From: Dorea phocaeensis
GTDB taxonomy: Bacteria > Bacillota > Clostridia > Lachnospirales > Lachnospiraceae
NCBI RefSeq assembly: GCF_900240315.1
Contig: NZ_OEPZ01000003.1
Coordinates: 124,001-188,000 of the forward strand
DNA length: 64,000 nt
Direction: 5' to 3'
A program made the translations under genes and the position numbers. The notes below the pieces were generated by a model that worked only from the letters and a program-made list of their open reading frames with translations, ran no database searches and was not told the DNA's origin. Shown in pieces: positions 41,579 through 51,138 of the stretch (position 1 is its first letter; each line of letters starts with the position of its first letter).

Positions 41579-41982
41579 CTAAGGTGTTTCCCTTCTGTCT
41601 TTCTCTGCATCACATAAAAATATTTCTTCCAACCCGACCATTCGTTGTTCCGCTGTCAATCCCTCTCTTTCAGCAAATAGTAAATACCTTACAACAATAG
41701 CAGATATGTCATCATCCTCATCAACCGGAATATCTTTTGCGGCAAATTCTTTTATGTACTGTTTCACTTTTGCATACTTATCTACTACAATTCTTCCAAC
41801 CAATTCATCCAAAGATACTTCATATAACCCAGCTAAAAAATCAATTTTTCAAGTACCGGTACACTTTCTCCACTTTCCCATTTTGCAATAGCCTGGCGAG
41901 ATACTTGACATTTTTCTGCAAGTTCCTCTTGCGACCACCCATTCTCTTTTCTTAATAATTGTAAATTCTCAGCCAACATCAT
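41579..41982 (-). pseudogene. Frameshifted XRE regulator
   Basis: ATG 41982 opens MMLAENLQLLRKENGWSQEE, then LAEKCQVSRQAIAKWESGES and VPVLEKLIF before a stop. The same gene continues in another frame as FLAGLYEVSLDELVGRIVVD, then KYAKVKQYIKEFAAKDIPVD. The break is next to A5/T6 runs (near 41838-41850). The intact product would be a ~133-residue Cro/CI-type regulator of the kind common in Lachnospiraceae. Confidence 0.85.
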
Positions 41983-42104
41983 ATATGCACCTCTTTCGTT
42001 TTTAGTAAATCATATCAAATTGACTATTTAATTTCTATCAACTAACTCTTGCATTTATGCAACCATTAGTTACGTCACGTTTTCGCTTCAAGGCTAATAG
42101 AATT

Positions 42105-42983
42105 TTATACCACTGGTAGTTTATAACATAGTGTATATGTTTGTGTACTTTCAAACTCTTTCTCAATTGCTTTTTCAAACTTTTCTTTACCCATATTCCG
42201 CATCAATTCAAGCATCAATTCTGCATATTCTTTACCTTCTTCACCGACTTTAATTGCTCCCATCTTTTCAAACATTCTTTGGCTGATATAATTATCTGAG
42301 CGAATTCTAACTGTGAAAAATTTCACTTGCATAATAGACTTCAACCGATTAACAAATAGATTCACTACTCGAGTGCCAATTCCCTGACTGTGATATTTCT
42401 TAAGTAATTGTATTCCTATCTCTGGCATTTCTGTATCAAATTTCATAAGAACTACTTCGCCTACATATTCTTGCGTCAATTTGTCTATTATCTTAAGTTG
42501 CAATTTGCTTGCATCTGATAACATATCCGTCCACGATTTTTTCTTGAATTGTTCATCATTTATAAGTGGCGTATCCTCAAAAGTTTCATTCCATGCCTTA
42601 AAAAACAGTTCTTGCTCTGACACGTCATACCTACTTAGTGTATATTTTTCATCTTCTACAAACGTTACTCCAATAGAGCATAGTTCATCTCTGCTCATAG
42701 TGTCCTCCTTCACAACTATTACATTTCCATCTTGTAACATTGCAATTGTTTCTTTTATTTGGTGTACCGCCTTTTTATATACCTTCTTTTGTAGCCAATC
42801 CTGTGCTGTACTTTTCCTCTTTTCTTTGATTTGAAAAACTACATATGCATCTTGAAATTCCACCAAACCATCACATAGTTCCTGTTTTTGCTTTCCCTTA
42901 TAAAAATATAAATCTCGATAAACAAATTCTTTAAAGAAATAATCAATCAAAATATTATTACACTGTAATTCAGAGCCCGTCAT
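42105..42983 (-). CDS. Nuclease-like domain fused to a GNAT acetyltransferase
   Basis: 292 residues, GGAGATGAG site. Residues 1-85: ILIDYFFKEFVYRDLYFYKG and KQELCDGLVEFQDAYVVFQI, then KEKRKSTAQDWLQKKV. The D...QxK spacing resembles PD-(D/E)xK nuclease-type domains. Residues ~160-260 are GNAT-like (VVLMKFDTEMPEIGIQLLKK, YHSQGIGTRVVNLFVNRLKS, YISQRMFEKMGAIKVGEE). Both halves are in one frame. Either half may be degenerate. No partner gene is obvious. Confidence 0.65.
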   Translation of the reverse strand: MTGSELQCNNILIDYFFKEFVYRDLYFYKGKQKQELCDGLVEFQDAYVVFQIKEKRKSTAQDWLQKKVYKKAVHQIKETIAMLQDGNVIVVKEDTMSRDELCSIGVTFVEDEKYTLSRYDVSEQELFFKAWNETFEDTPLINDEQFKKKSWTDMLSDASKLQLKIIDKLTQEYVGEVVLMKFDTEMPEIGIQLLKKYHSQGIGTRVVNLFVNRLKSIMQVKFFTVRIRSDNYISQRMFEKMGAIKVGEEGKEYAELMLELMRNMGKEKFEKAIEKEFESTQTYTLCYKLPVV

Positions 42984-43092
42984 AATCTCATCTCCATTTT
43001 AAATTCACTCCAATACATTATATCGTCACATCCGTTGTTTTTCCATAAAAAACGCCCCAGGAAACCCAAAGCGTCTCTGCTGCGTAGCAATA

Positions 43093-43740
43093 CTACACAA
43101 CTTTAAACATTTTCTGTAATACCGCTTTTGCATCATTTTTCTTTTCCGCCTCTGCCTGCGCCTTTCTGAACTCTTCCATACGTTTCAGTTCTTCTTCAGC
43201 ATTATCAAAATTGAGGTGAGTGTACACATGAAAGGTTAGCGATATATCCGAATGACCCGTGAGATATTGCAGGGGCTTTGGATTCATATCTGCCTTCGCT
43301 TGATCTCCACAATATGTATGTCTACTGACGTGAGGCATAACCTTTGGCATCTACACTTTAAAGATACTATTGTATCGATTCACCGTATGCTTAAATCGAT
43401 GTTCCCAATGCATTGCAACTTCCGGCATCCCACTCTTATCCCTAAAAGGGAAGCCAACATAACCATCCCCCATAACCTCTAGAAGGTCGGTTGGTCAGTC
43501 TTCAAAAATCGCCTAAAACATTCGAAACACATCCTCTGTCATCGGAATCTTTATCGTTCCGGCATTTGTCTTCGTAAATTCAATGTGATACTCCATGCTG
43601 CTGATTCGCTGAAGCTGATGGTCGATGTTAATGATACAGTTCTTTAAATCAATATCCTTAATAGTAAGTTCGCAAAATCCCGAAATTCGAAGTCCCGTGT
43701 GAAATAAGATATAAAACACCTCATAATACTTGCTTATGAA
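43093..43740 (-). pseudogene. Tn916-type tyrosine integrase remnant
   Basis: Only the catalytic part is left. YEVFYILFHTGLRISGFCEL, DGYVGFPFRDKSGMPEVAMH, MPKVMPHVSRHTYCGDQAKA, LQYLTGHSDISLTFHVYTHL: the Arg, His-x-x-Arg, His and Tyr residues are all still visible. Three in-frame stops interrupt it (after VFRMF, before PTDLLEV, before MPKVMPH) and the N-terminus is missing. It is non-functional. Confidence 0.9.
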
Positions 43741-43806
43741 ATTTATTATATATCACCGGTATGATTTCCACTAATTTTTTATTTTCTTGTTAAAAATACA
43801 CAAAAT

Positions 43807-43856
43807 AAAAATGTCCTGATTAGTCAACGTTTCCATCATCTAATCAAGACATTTCT
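43807..43856 (-). terminator. Terminator after the MazG gene
   Basis: ATGTCTTGATTAG / CTAATCAGGACAT stem with flanking A and T runs; usable on both strands, between integrase relic and MazG operon. Confidence 0.8.
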
Positions 43857-44012
43857 GCTTAACTAATAAATATTCTGTTTTAAATAACTTCCGAGCACAT
43901 TCCACCATGTTTAATGAAAATGATTTTATCATTATTCTTACATTATCACTTGCCAGCTGTTCTATCTTTGGTTCCTGACGTCACAGTCTTACAATCAAGG
44001 TTTTTTATATTA

Positions 44013-44348
44013 TCACTTTAGTTCTGTATACTTTTCTTTACTTCCAAAGGCTTTCTCAACCGGATATTTCTCATTGTTTCTTTTTACTTTTTCAGAAACA
44101 ATTTCATCCAAATCCAATCCACAAGTATCAGCCATCAAAATACAATAATTTATAACATCTGCCAGTTCTTCTTTTATCTTCTCCAGTTTATTTTCGCAAA
44201 CAACATCTGCAGCACTCCATTGGAACACTTCCAATAACTCCGAAGCTTCTAAACTGATAGAAATTGCCAAATCTTTTGGATTATGAAACTGCTTCCAGTT
44301 TCTATCGTCTCGAAACTTTAATACTTCATTTATCGTTTCTTGTGTCAT
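44013..44348 (-). CDS. MazG-like nucleotide pyrophosphohydrolase
   Basis: 111 residues. The four-helix all-alpha NTP pyrophosphatase pattern is complete: SISLEASELLEVFQW (ExxE) and KIKEELADVINYCILMAD (ExxxD). Single-domain MazG proteins of this length hydrolyse (d)NTPs, including damaged ones, to monophosphates. Last gene of a three-gene unit with a GIY-YIG/helicase and a NUDIX protein. Confidence 0.92.
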   Translation of the reverse strand: MTQETINEVLKFRDDRNWKQFHNPKDLAISISLEASELLEVFQWSAADVVCENKLEKIKEELADVINYCILMADTCGLDLDEIVSEKVKRNNEKYPVEKAFGSKEKYTELK

Positions 44349-44369
44349 TTAGATATACCTCTTTTCTCA

Positions 44370-45953
44370 TTATTCAGTATCAACATATTGTGAAATATAC
44401 TCTCTTAAATTCTGATCACATACATATAAATATGTTCCTCGAATACCTCTCGTCATAAGAACATAATAAATATGCTGTATATACTCTAAAAGTTCTTCAT
44501 ATCCTGTCGTCTTTTTCCCATTTTGATCATAGTAATTTTCTGCACAAACCACAATTTTCTTCTTATCCAGATCATATCCTATTTCATTCCCCATAATAAT
44601 GAAAGCGTAATTCAAATCATATCCCTGTGTAGAGTGAATGCATCCAACCTCATTAATTGCATTTTCTGAATGAACCCATCCTTCTGTACAATGATTCCAT
44701 TGTTTCTTTATCCCCTGAATGTCAATGTCATAAAGAGTTTTATCTTTTTTACTAATCCAATCCCATGCGTATCCTGCTGCCATTCTCACCAAACCAATTT
44801 CTTGTTCTTTCTGATACATTAAATCATTGAACTTCGCGAAGTCGGTCATTAGTATTAAATCATAATTCTTGAATTCTTTCTTTTCTTTAACTTCTCCAGA
44901 CAGAAGTTCTTTTACATAGGAAATATAATCGTTCCCACCTTTTACTCGCATCTGCGTTAATAAATTATAATAAGTCATCAATCGTCTAGTTTGTTCTATT
45001 TTCATTTTACTCCGAAATCTTTTGACATCAATTCCGGACGGACCAACAACCTGCATCTCATCATAAAAAAGCACAGGACACTTACATTGATGAAGTATCC
45101 AGTCTAACTCATCGCTATCAGTTGTCAAACCAATTCGCTCACAACTAGCCTTAAATGCACCCATATATGAAATATTTTTGTACTGATGTAATCTATGCGC
45201 TTCATCCACAAGTAAAATATCATAATACTGTTTTGTCACGTCAGAAGGAGCTAATACATCTGATGCTTTTAATCCATAAATACTTTTAAAAATTCCTTTT
45301 AATGTTTTTCTCAGGGACGTTTGTGGAACTACAAAACCTATTTTTTTATTTTTAAACTCTTCACTATCTCTTAAATATTTTAACAAAAAAATTGCTACAA
45401 TTGTTTTACCACTACCTGGCATCCCATTCACAACAACCGTTTGATTTTCTTCTTGTTTTAAAGACTCAACAATTTCTTCTACTGCCACTCTTTGGTCATT
45501 ATTTAATTCTTTAAATGGCGAATACTTGAATAAATCGGAATTTTCAAGTTCTTCCAAAGAATGCTTCACTATCTTTTCACGCTGTAAACTACGCCATAGA
45601 ACCTGAAATTTTTCATCATATTCTTTCTTTCCGTAATATTCCTTATCAGCCATACCCGCATTTTTATTACGGACTTCATATAATTCATCAGCCACAATAT
45701 ACTGAATCAATTTTGATTCATAATCAAAAGTAACTGACTGATTAAATTTAGAAGAATAAATGAAATGTACTTTATCAAAAATTCGTTTGTCCACCGAACT
45801 ATGATGTTGAGACATACGATTTTTCACATGATTCGACTCACCAATATAAGCTTGCTTTCCATTTTCCAAAATGTACAACATTGGCCAATTGGATAGATAA
45901 CTTTCATCCCCATATTTTTGATTTTTAAAGTCACCTTCTGTAATTCTAAACAT
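44370..45953 (-). CDS. GIY-YIG / DUF2075 superfamily 1 helicase fusion
   Basis: 527 residues. GIY-YIG nuclease domain at ~22-100 (PMLYILENGKQAYIGESNHV, KNRMSQHHSS, TFDYESKLIQYIVADEL with the catalytic-type Glu). Helicase at ~155-520: Walker A VVVNGMPGSGKTIVAIFLL, Walker B YDILLVDEAHRLHQYKN, ALFYDEMQ-like QVVG step, HSTQGYDLNYAFIIMG, and YYVLMTRGIRGTYLYV. It is a nuclease-helicase machine on one chain. It starts 2 bases after the NUDIX gene, so the two are tightly coupled. Confidence 0.92.
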   Translation of the reverse strand: MFRITEGDFKNQKYGDESYLSNWPMLYILENGKQAYIGESNHVKNRMSQHHSSVDKRIFDKVHFIYSSKFNQSVTFDYESKLIQYIVADELYEVRNKNAGMADKEYYGKKEYDEKFQVLWRSLQREKIVKHSLEELENSDLFKYSPFKELNNDQRVAVEEIVESLKQEENQTVVVNGMPGSGKTIVAIFLLKYLRDSEEFKNKKIGFVVPQTSLRKTLKGIFKSIYGLKASDVLAPSDVTKQYYDILLVDEAHRLHQYKNISYMGAFKASCERIGLTTDSDELDWILHQCKCPVLFYDEMQVVGPSGIDVKRFRSKMKIEQTRRLMTYYNLLTQMRVKGGNDYISYVKELLSGEVKEKKEFKNYDLILMTDFAKFNDLMYQKEQEIGLVRMAAGYAWDWISKKDKTLYDIDIQGIKKQWNHCTEGWVHSENAINEVGCIHSTQGYDLNYAFIIMGNEIGYDLDKKKIVVCAENYYDQNGKKTTGYEELLEYIQHIYYVLMTRGIRGTYLYVCDQNLREYISQYVDTE

Positions 45954-45954
45954 T

Positions 45955-46533
45955 TTAACCTTCCCTTAAATAATTTTCAATTTTTTCAATCAATCCTTGA
46001 TCCGCCGGCAACCATTCTACACTATCTAATGTCTCTTTCGTCAACCACTTCGATGCTTCATGCTCTTTTAACACTAACTCACCTGCTTTAATCTTGCAAA
46101 TAAAGCAATCCATTGATAAATGAAACTTCGGATAATCATATTCTACGGTATCCAGCAATTCTTTCACTTCAACTTCTGTATCCAGTTCCTCTTTTATTTC
46201 TCTAACAAGTGCCTCTTCCGGTGTCTCTCCAGCATCAATTTTTCCACCTGGAAATTCCCAACCATCTTTGAATTCACCATATCCACGCTGAGTTGCAAAC
46301 ACTTTGCCACCGTCAATAATAATCGCTGCTACTACTCTAATTGCTTTCATGTTGTCTCCTATTGTTCCATTATCCATGCCATCTCGATCTTCGTTCTTTC
46401 CCGGAGCTTCTGCAATAAAAAGGACAGGAGAACTTAAATTTCCCTTCCCCATAACCGGATGATTTCTGGTCTTGCATAGTTCACATCTTGTACAATGATC
46501 CGCAAACTCCTTTAACTCGTCATATGTATACAT
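45955..46533 (-). CDS. NUDIX hydrolase with N-terminal family 4 uracil-DNA glycosylase fragment
   Basis: 192 residues. Residues 1-52 are the start of a family 4 UDG (HCTRCELCKTRNHPVMGKGN, VLFIAEAPGKNEDRDG) with three iron-sulphur-type cysteines and motif A but nothing further. Residues ~62-190 are a complete MutT-type NUDIX domain (GYGEFKDGWEFPGGKIDAGE, TPEEALVREIKEELDTEVEV). ATG 46533 has GGAGGGATT; an internal ATG before KAIRVVAA has AGGAGAC, so a short NUDIX-only product is possible. Confidence 0.88.
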   Translation of the reverse strand: MYTYDELKEFADHCTRCELCKTRNHPVMGKGNLSSPVLFIAEAPGKNEDRDGMDNGTIGDNMKAIRVVAAIIIDGGKVFATQRGYGEFKDGWEFPGGKIDAGETPEEALVREIKEELDTEVEVKELLDTVEYDYPKFHLSMDCFICKIKAGELVLKEHEASKWLTKETLDSVEWLPADQGLIEKIENYLREG

Positions 46534-46630
46534 ACAATCCCTCCAAATCTCTCATTCTTTATATTATAACTCTTTTCCCCCTTTATTTCAGCACATAGTT
46601 CCTGCCTTTTTATCCAGAATCCAAAACAAC

Positions 46631-46659
46631 AAAAAAAGTGTGCCAAGCACACTTTTTTG
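46631..46659. terminator. Bidirectional terminator
   Basis: AAAAAAAGTGTGC / GCACACTTTTTT perfect hairpin after the cardiolipin synthase gene stop side and before the NUDIX operon. Confidence 0.88.
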
Positions 46660-46679
46660 TTCTCTGCCCTCCTTAGTCC

Positions 46680-48083
46680 TCACATCAAAGAGGCAAACGG
46701 AAGGAAAACACACTCTGCAAACTTTTCTTTCTGTCCTCGATTCAGGAACTGCTCATAAAGATAAGGATCGCAGTTTGAAATATCCTTCTCAAAAATTCTG
46801 ATATATTCCTGCGCCAGATCATTGGCATAAAAGATACCACAGATTTCGTCATCAACCATCAGAGACCGCATATCCATATTAACCGATCCTATACAGCATA
46901 TCTCATCGTCAATGGTCATTGTTTTAGCATGAATGTATCCATGATATTTATAAATCTTTGCACCAAATTCCATGATTTGTCCTGCATAATAAGTTGTCAC
47001 AGGATCAAGGAAAAAGCTTGCTTTAATCCCCGGGATCATCAGCTCAATTTCCACACCGGATGCAGCCGCTGTTTTAAGAGCATCAAGAACTGAAGCATCT
47101 GGTATAAAATAAGGCGACTGGATTCGGATCTTCTTTTTGGCACTGCGAATCATGCTTAGATAATTCATCTTGGCAGCTTCTTTGTCATTATCCACCCCGC
47201 TGACAACAAACTGACACAGGTTCTGTGACGTTTGCTGAGGAGGAAGTTTGAGTGATTTCATATATTCGACCATATACTCCCAATCTCTCTGTCGAACCGC
47301 ACATAAGAAATCCGTCATAAAATATGCATCCAACGTCGCGACACAGGCACCTGTCAACCGAATTTGCGTATCGCGCCAAGGATTTTTCTTTTCTGCAAGA
47401 TTTGCATACTGTTTCCCCATATTCATGCCTCCGATATACCCGATTTTGTGATCGATAGCAACGATCTTTCGGTGGCTTCTGTAATGGGTCAGATAAGGCT
47501 TAACCCGGATCACTTTTCCCCCGGCGCTTATCAGTGGCTTGAACATTTTGCCCGGTGTAGACAAATTGGCAATAAAGTCACACATCACCAGAACTGTAAC
47601 GCCTTCTTTTGCCTTCTTTGTCAATGCTTTAACCAGTGCTTCTCCCATCACATCATGGTGAATCGTATAAAACAGTACATAAATACTTTCTTTGGCTTCC
47701 TTAATGTCCTGAAACAGCGCACGGTAATGCGCTTCTCCCGTAATGAACAATTGATAATCATCGTAGCAGGTCACCGGACTGTTATTATAATTCGCATTAA
47801 ACTGCATAACCTGAAGATCTTCCTCGGAAAGCGTCTGGACGGCTAATAAATTCTTTGGCGCTTCTGCAACAGCTAATCGTTTGGAAAGCCTCTTGCGGCG
47901 CAAGACAGAAGTAAGCTTAATCGCAGTCGTACTGCCAAAAACCAGATAAAGCAGCATTCCTGCATACGGAAGACACACCATGACAAGCACCCAGAGCATT
48001 GCTTCTGTCGGGTTCTTTCGTTCTACAAAAATAACCGTCAAAATAGTAGCAATATACAGAATCAATAGAATCACTTTCAGCAT
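46680..48083 (-). CDS. cls: Cardiolipin synthase
   Basis: 467 residues, GGGAGGTTAG site. Two N-terminal membrane segments (VILLILYIATILTVIFVERK, MLWVLVMVCLPYAGMLLYLV). HKD motif 1 is HYRSHRKIVAIDHKIGYIGG and motif 2 HAKTMTIDDEICCIGSVNMD. It joins phosphatidylglycerols into cardiolipin at the membrane. It lies 28 bases after a dead paralogue, so it is the working copy. Confidence 0.93.
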   Translation of the reverse strand: MLKVILLILYIATILTVIFVERKNPTEAMLWVLVMVCLPYAGMLLYLVFGSTTAIKLTSVLRRKRLSKRLAVAEAPKNLLAVQTLSEEDLQVMQFNANYNNSPVTCYDDYQLFITGEAHYRALFQDIKEAKESIYVLFYTIHHDVMGEALVKALTKKAKEGVTVLVMCDFIANLSTPGKMFKPLISAGGKVIRVKPYLTHYRSHRKIVAIDHKIGYIGGMNMGKQYANLAEKKNPWRDTQIRLTGACVATLDAYFMTDFLCAVRQRDWEYMVEYMKSLKLPPQQTSQNLCQFVVSGVDNDKEAAKMNYLSMIRSAKKKIRIQSPYFIPDASVLDALKTAAASGVEIELMIPGIKASFFLDPVTTYYAGQIMEFGAKIYKYHGYIHAKTMTIDDEICCIGSVNMDMRSLMVDDEICGIFYANDLAQEYIRIFEKDISNCDPYLYEQFLNRGQKEKFAECVFLPFASLM

Positions 48084-48111
48084 CGTCTAACCTCCCTGTC
48101 TCCTATGTCGG

Positions 48112-49686
48112 TTACAACAGCGGTGCAACGGTTTTGGCAACAAAACCAAGCACTCGACGCTTAAACGGCTCTGTTCGAATCATGTCAACAGTAACCTTCC
48201 GGCATTTTTCCTGTGTAAGTTCAAAATCTTCTTCGATCTGAGGAATACAATCTGTTCCCCACATATAAGTAGCACATTCAAAATGATGATAAAGGCTTCG
48301 GTAATCCAGATTGATTGTGCCTACAACAGCCTCCCTGCCATCACATACAAAAACTTTTGCATGGACAAAACCTGGCGTATATTCGTAAATTTCTACCCCC
48401 GATTCCATCAGGGATCGATAGTGCGTCAATGCAAGTGCGAATGGAATATACTTATCCGGAATTCCAGGAAGCATAATTTTCACATCGACACCTCGTTCTG
48501 CCGCATATTTTAATGCATTCTCCATCTCTCCGTCCAGGATTAAATAAGACGTCATAATATGAACATACTTCTGTGCCCGGTTCAACATATCGATATAGAC
48601 CTGTTCCCCCACCTTATCTCTGTCAAGAGGACAGTCGCCGTAAGGCAGCACAAATCCATTTTCAGCTTGCGGTGTAATTGGTACATTCAAGAATCGATCG
48701 AAATCCATTTCCTTTTCATCCAAAGACCACATATGCAGAAACATCCTCGTAAACCTAAGAACCGCTTCGCCCTGCAGCATTACAGCAGTATCTTTCCAGT
48801 GACCATACTTTTCATAAGTATTGATATATTCGTCTGCCAGGTTCACGCCTCCATTAAAGGCTACTCTTCCATCAATCACGAGAATTTTTCAATGATCCCG
48901 GTAATTGTAATGGGTAGATACAAACGGCTTAATCGGAGCAAACATTTTACATTTAATACCAAGTTTCCTAATCCGCTTCGGGTAATCGTGAGGAAGGGTA
49001 GACAATTCACAAGTACCGTCATAAAGCATTCGTACCTCGACTCCCTCTTTTGCCTTTCGTGCCAAGATTTCCAGAATCTGTCCCCACATTTCCCCTTCGT
49101 CTACAATAAAGTATTCCAAAAAGATAAAATGCTCTGCCTTTTCTAATTGGATCAACATTTCTTTAAACTTATCTTCTCCCAGCGGAAAATAAGTAACAGA
49201 AATCTTCTCATATACCGGATAGCATCCACTTCTTTGCACATAACGAGTCAATGCCGCCGCCCCAGGATCAGGCTGCTTCAGCTTTTTTTCGGTTTCTGGA
49301 TCTTGCTTTAAGAATTTCTCTGTTTCTTCATTTAATCTGGCATAATTTCTTTGCAAGACACGGTGACCAACGTTCTCCTGTGTATAAAGAAATAATAAAG
49401 CTCCAAACACTGGAAGCAGCATAATCACTACCAGCCATGTGATTTTAACCGTAGGATTCATCGGACTGTTCAGCCAATATAACACCATAAAAACAGTAAA
49501 GATTACAACTCCACCATAAATATGCGGCAGAAAAGCTTAAAACCAATGAAAGATACTAAACAGAAACAAAACCTGTACGGCAAGCAATACAAGAATCAGC
49601 CCTGATCGACTGAAAATCATTCAGAAAATCCCTTGTTTTCCCTTCTTTAAAAGGCGTAATCCGGTTTCTTTGGAATCATTTTTCAT
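48112..49686 (-). pseudogene. cls: Second cardiolipin synthase, inactivated by three in-frame stops
   Basis: One continuous frame of 525 codons from ATG 49686 with no frameshift, but with TGA after LKKGKQGIF, TAA after FSIFHWF, and TGA within the first catalytic motif (HYNYRDH stop KILVIDGRVAFNGG). The conserved residue at the last position is Arg, one C-to-T change from TGA. Motif 2, HAKVFVCDGREAVVGTINLD, is intact. Annotators may split it into two short genes (48112-48879, 48889-49488). Confidence 0.88.
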
Positions 49687-49736
49687 AGATATCCTTCCTC
49701 TTATTATATCGTAATGTTTAGAAATTCACTTTTATC

Positions 49737-51056
49737 CTATGCTTCCTTTGGTTTCACAACCTTATTTACAATTAAACTTACGACCAACATCACCACTGTT
49801 ACACTAACCCAGCAAAATCCCATAGAATACAATGGTAACTTGTGGCAAAGATCACTCAGCACACCCAGCGGTAATCCAGCAGCATCCAGTGCATAAATCA
49901 CGCTGACGCATCCTGTACCGGCAATTACCATTGGATACACGTAACGATTCTTCTCCCAGAGCCGATGTGAAAGTCCCAGAACAATTAACACAATCGAAAC
50001 TGGATAAATCGCATTCAGCACCGGAATGGAGATGCTAAGAATTGCATTCAATCCCAAATTACATACCAGGAAAGAAAATGCAACAATGATCAGTACCCAC
50101 TGACGGTAAGAAAACTTACCAAATTGTGTAGAAAAGAACTGAGAAATAGAGTTAATCAGTCCCACACAAGTGGTTAAACATGCCAAGGTAAAAATGGCTG
50201 CCAAAAGGATTGCTCCCGGCTGTCCAAACAATTGAGACACAATACAACGAAGCGTCCACGCTCCATTTTCCTGAATTGGATAAACATTGGAACTACACAT
50301 TCCCATATAAGTCAGCATCATATATACTACAGCTAAAATACTTCCCGCAAACACACCAGCCAGTACCGTATAGTGCATGGTTCTCTTCTTTTCTTTTAAT
50401 CCAAAAGAACTTAGTGTTGTTGCAATCACCAATCCAAAGTTTAACGCCGCAATCGTATCCATCGTCTGGTATCCTTCAGAAAATCCTTGCAGAAACGGTG
50501 CCGCCTTGTAGGCTTCCTGCGGAGCTGCAACATCTACCTGCCCCTTCATCAGAAAGCTAATAAACAGAAAGACCAGTAAAATAAGAAGGCTTGGTGTCAA
50601 GAATGTTCCAATTCTTTTTACCAATTTTCCCGGAGTAAAACAAAGCCACAAAGCAATCAGGAAGAACACCAGGGAATATGCTACCATCCATACCGTCATA
50701 TTCGTCCCTTCCGGAAGATACGGCGCTACTGCCATTTCAAACGGAACGGAAGCAGCCCTTGGAATTCCAAGTCCTGGACCGATAGACAAATAAATCAACA
50801 CAGTAAACACTGCGGAAAACTTAACGCCTACATGGTTGGCCAGTCGATCCAGTCCGTCAAATCTGGCAACTACAATGACTCCTAGTACCGGCAGAACAAC
50901 CGCTGTTGCCAAAAATCCAATGATAGCTGAAATGGTGTGACTTCCTGCATTTTGTCCCAAAAATGGCGGGAAAATCAAATTTCCTGCCCCAAAGAACAGC
51001 GAAAACAGCATAAAGCTTACCAACAGCATTTTCTTTTTTTCCAGTTTCATAATCAT
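49737..51056 (-). CDS. brnQ: Branched-chain amino acid transporter (LIVCS family)
   Basis: 439 residues, twelve predicted membrane segments. N-terminal LFSLFFGAGNLIFPPFLGQN is the family signature, followed by GPGLGIPRAASVPFEMAVAP. It imports leucine, isoleucine and valine with cations. A T-box leader lies directly upstream, tying expression to uncharged tRNA. AGGAGAAATG gives the start. Confidence 0.94.
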   Translation of the reverse strand: MIMKLEKKKMLLVSFMLFSLFFGAGNLIFPPFLGQNAGSHTISAIIGFLATAVVLPVLGVIVVARFDGLDRLANHVGVKFSAVFTVLIYLSIGPGLGIPRAASVPFEMAVAPYLPEGTNMTVWMVAYSLVFFLIALWLCFTPGKLVKRIGTFLTPSLLILLVFLFISFLMKGQVDVAAPQEAYKAAPFLQGFSEGYQTMDTIAALNFGLVIATTLSSFGLKEKKRTMHYTVLAGVFAGSILAVVYMMLTYMGMCSSNVYPIQENGAWTLRCIVSQLFGQPGAILLAAIFTLACLTTCVGLINSISQFFSTQFGKFSYRQWVLIIVAFSFLVCNLGLNAILSISIPVLNAIYPVSIVLIVLGLSHRLWEKNRYVYPMVIAGTGCVSVIYALDAAGLPLGVLSDLCHKLPLYSMGFCWVSVTVVMLVVSLIVNKVVKPKEA

Positions 51057-51138
51057 TTCTCCTCTTCTGTAAAATAGAATGAAGTAAGGAATTCCCTACT
51101 CCTGACCGTGGAGTCAAACAAATTTTTCCACTCCACAT

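Noticed and set aside
32877-43092. A precise right attachment site for the prophage
   Set aside because: No direct repeat pair can be verified because the left end lies outside the window, and the recombinase relics may belong to other elements.
47364-47846. 160-codon plus-strand frame
   Set aside because: Antisense shadow of the intact cardiolipin synthase gene.
48880-48888. TGA in the catalytic motif as selenocysteine or programmed readthrough
   Set aside because: Two further stops lie in the same gene, the position is normally Arg, and no SECIS-like hairpin was seen after it.
48559-49146. 195-codon plus-strand frame
   Set aside because: Antisense shadow of the broken cardiolipin synthase.
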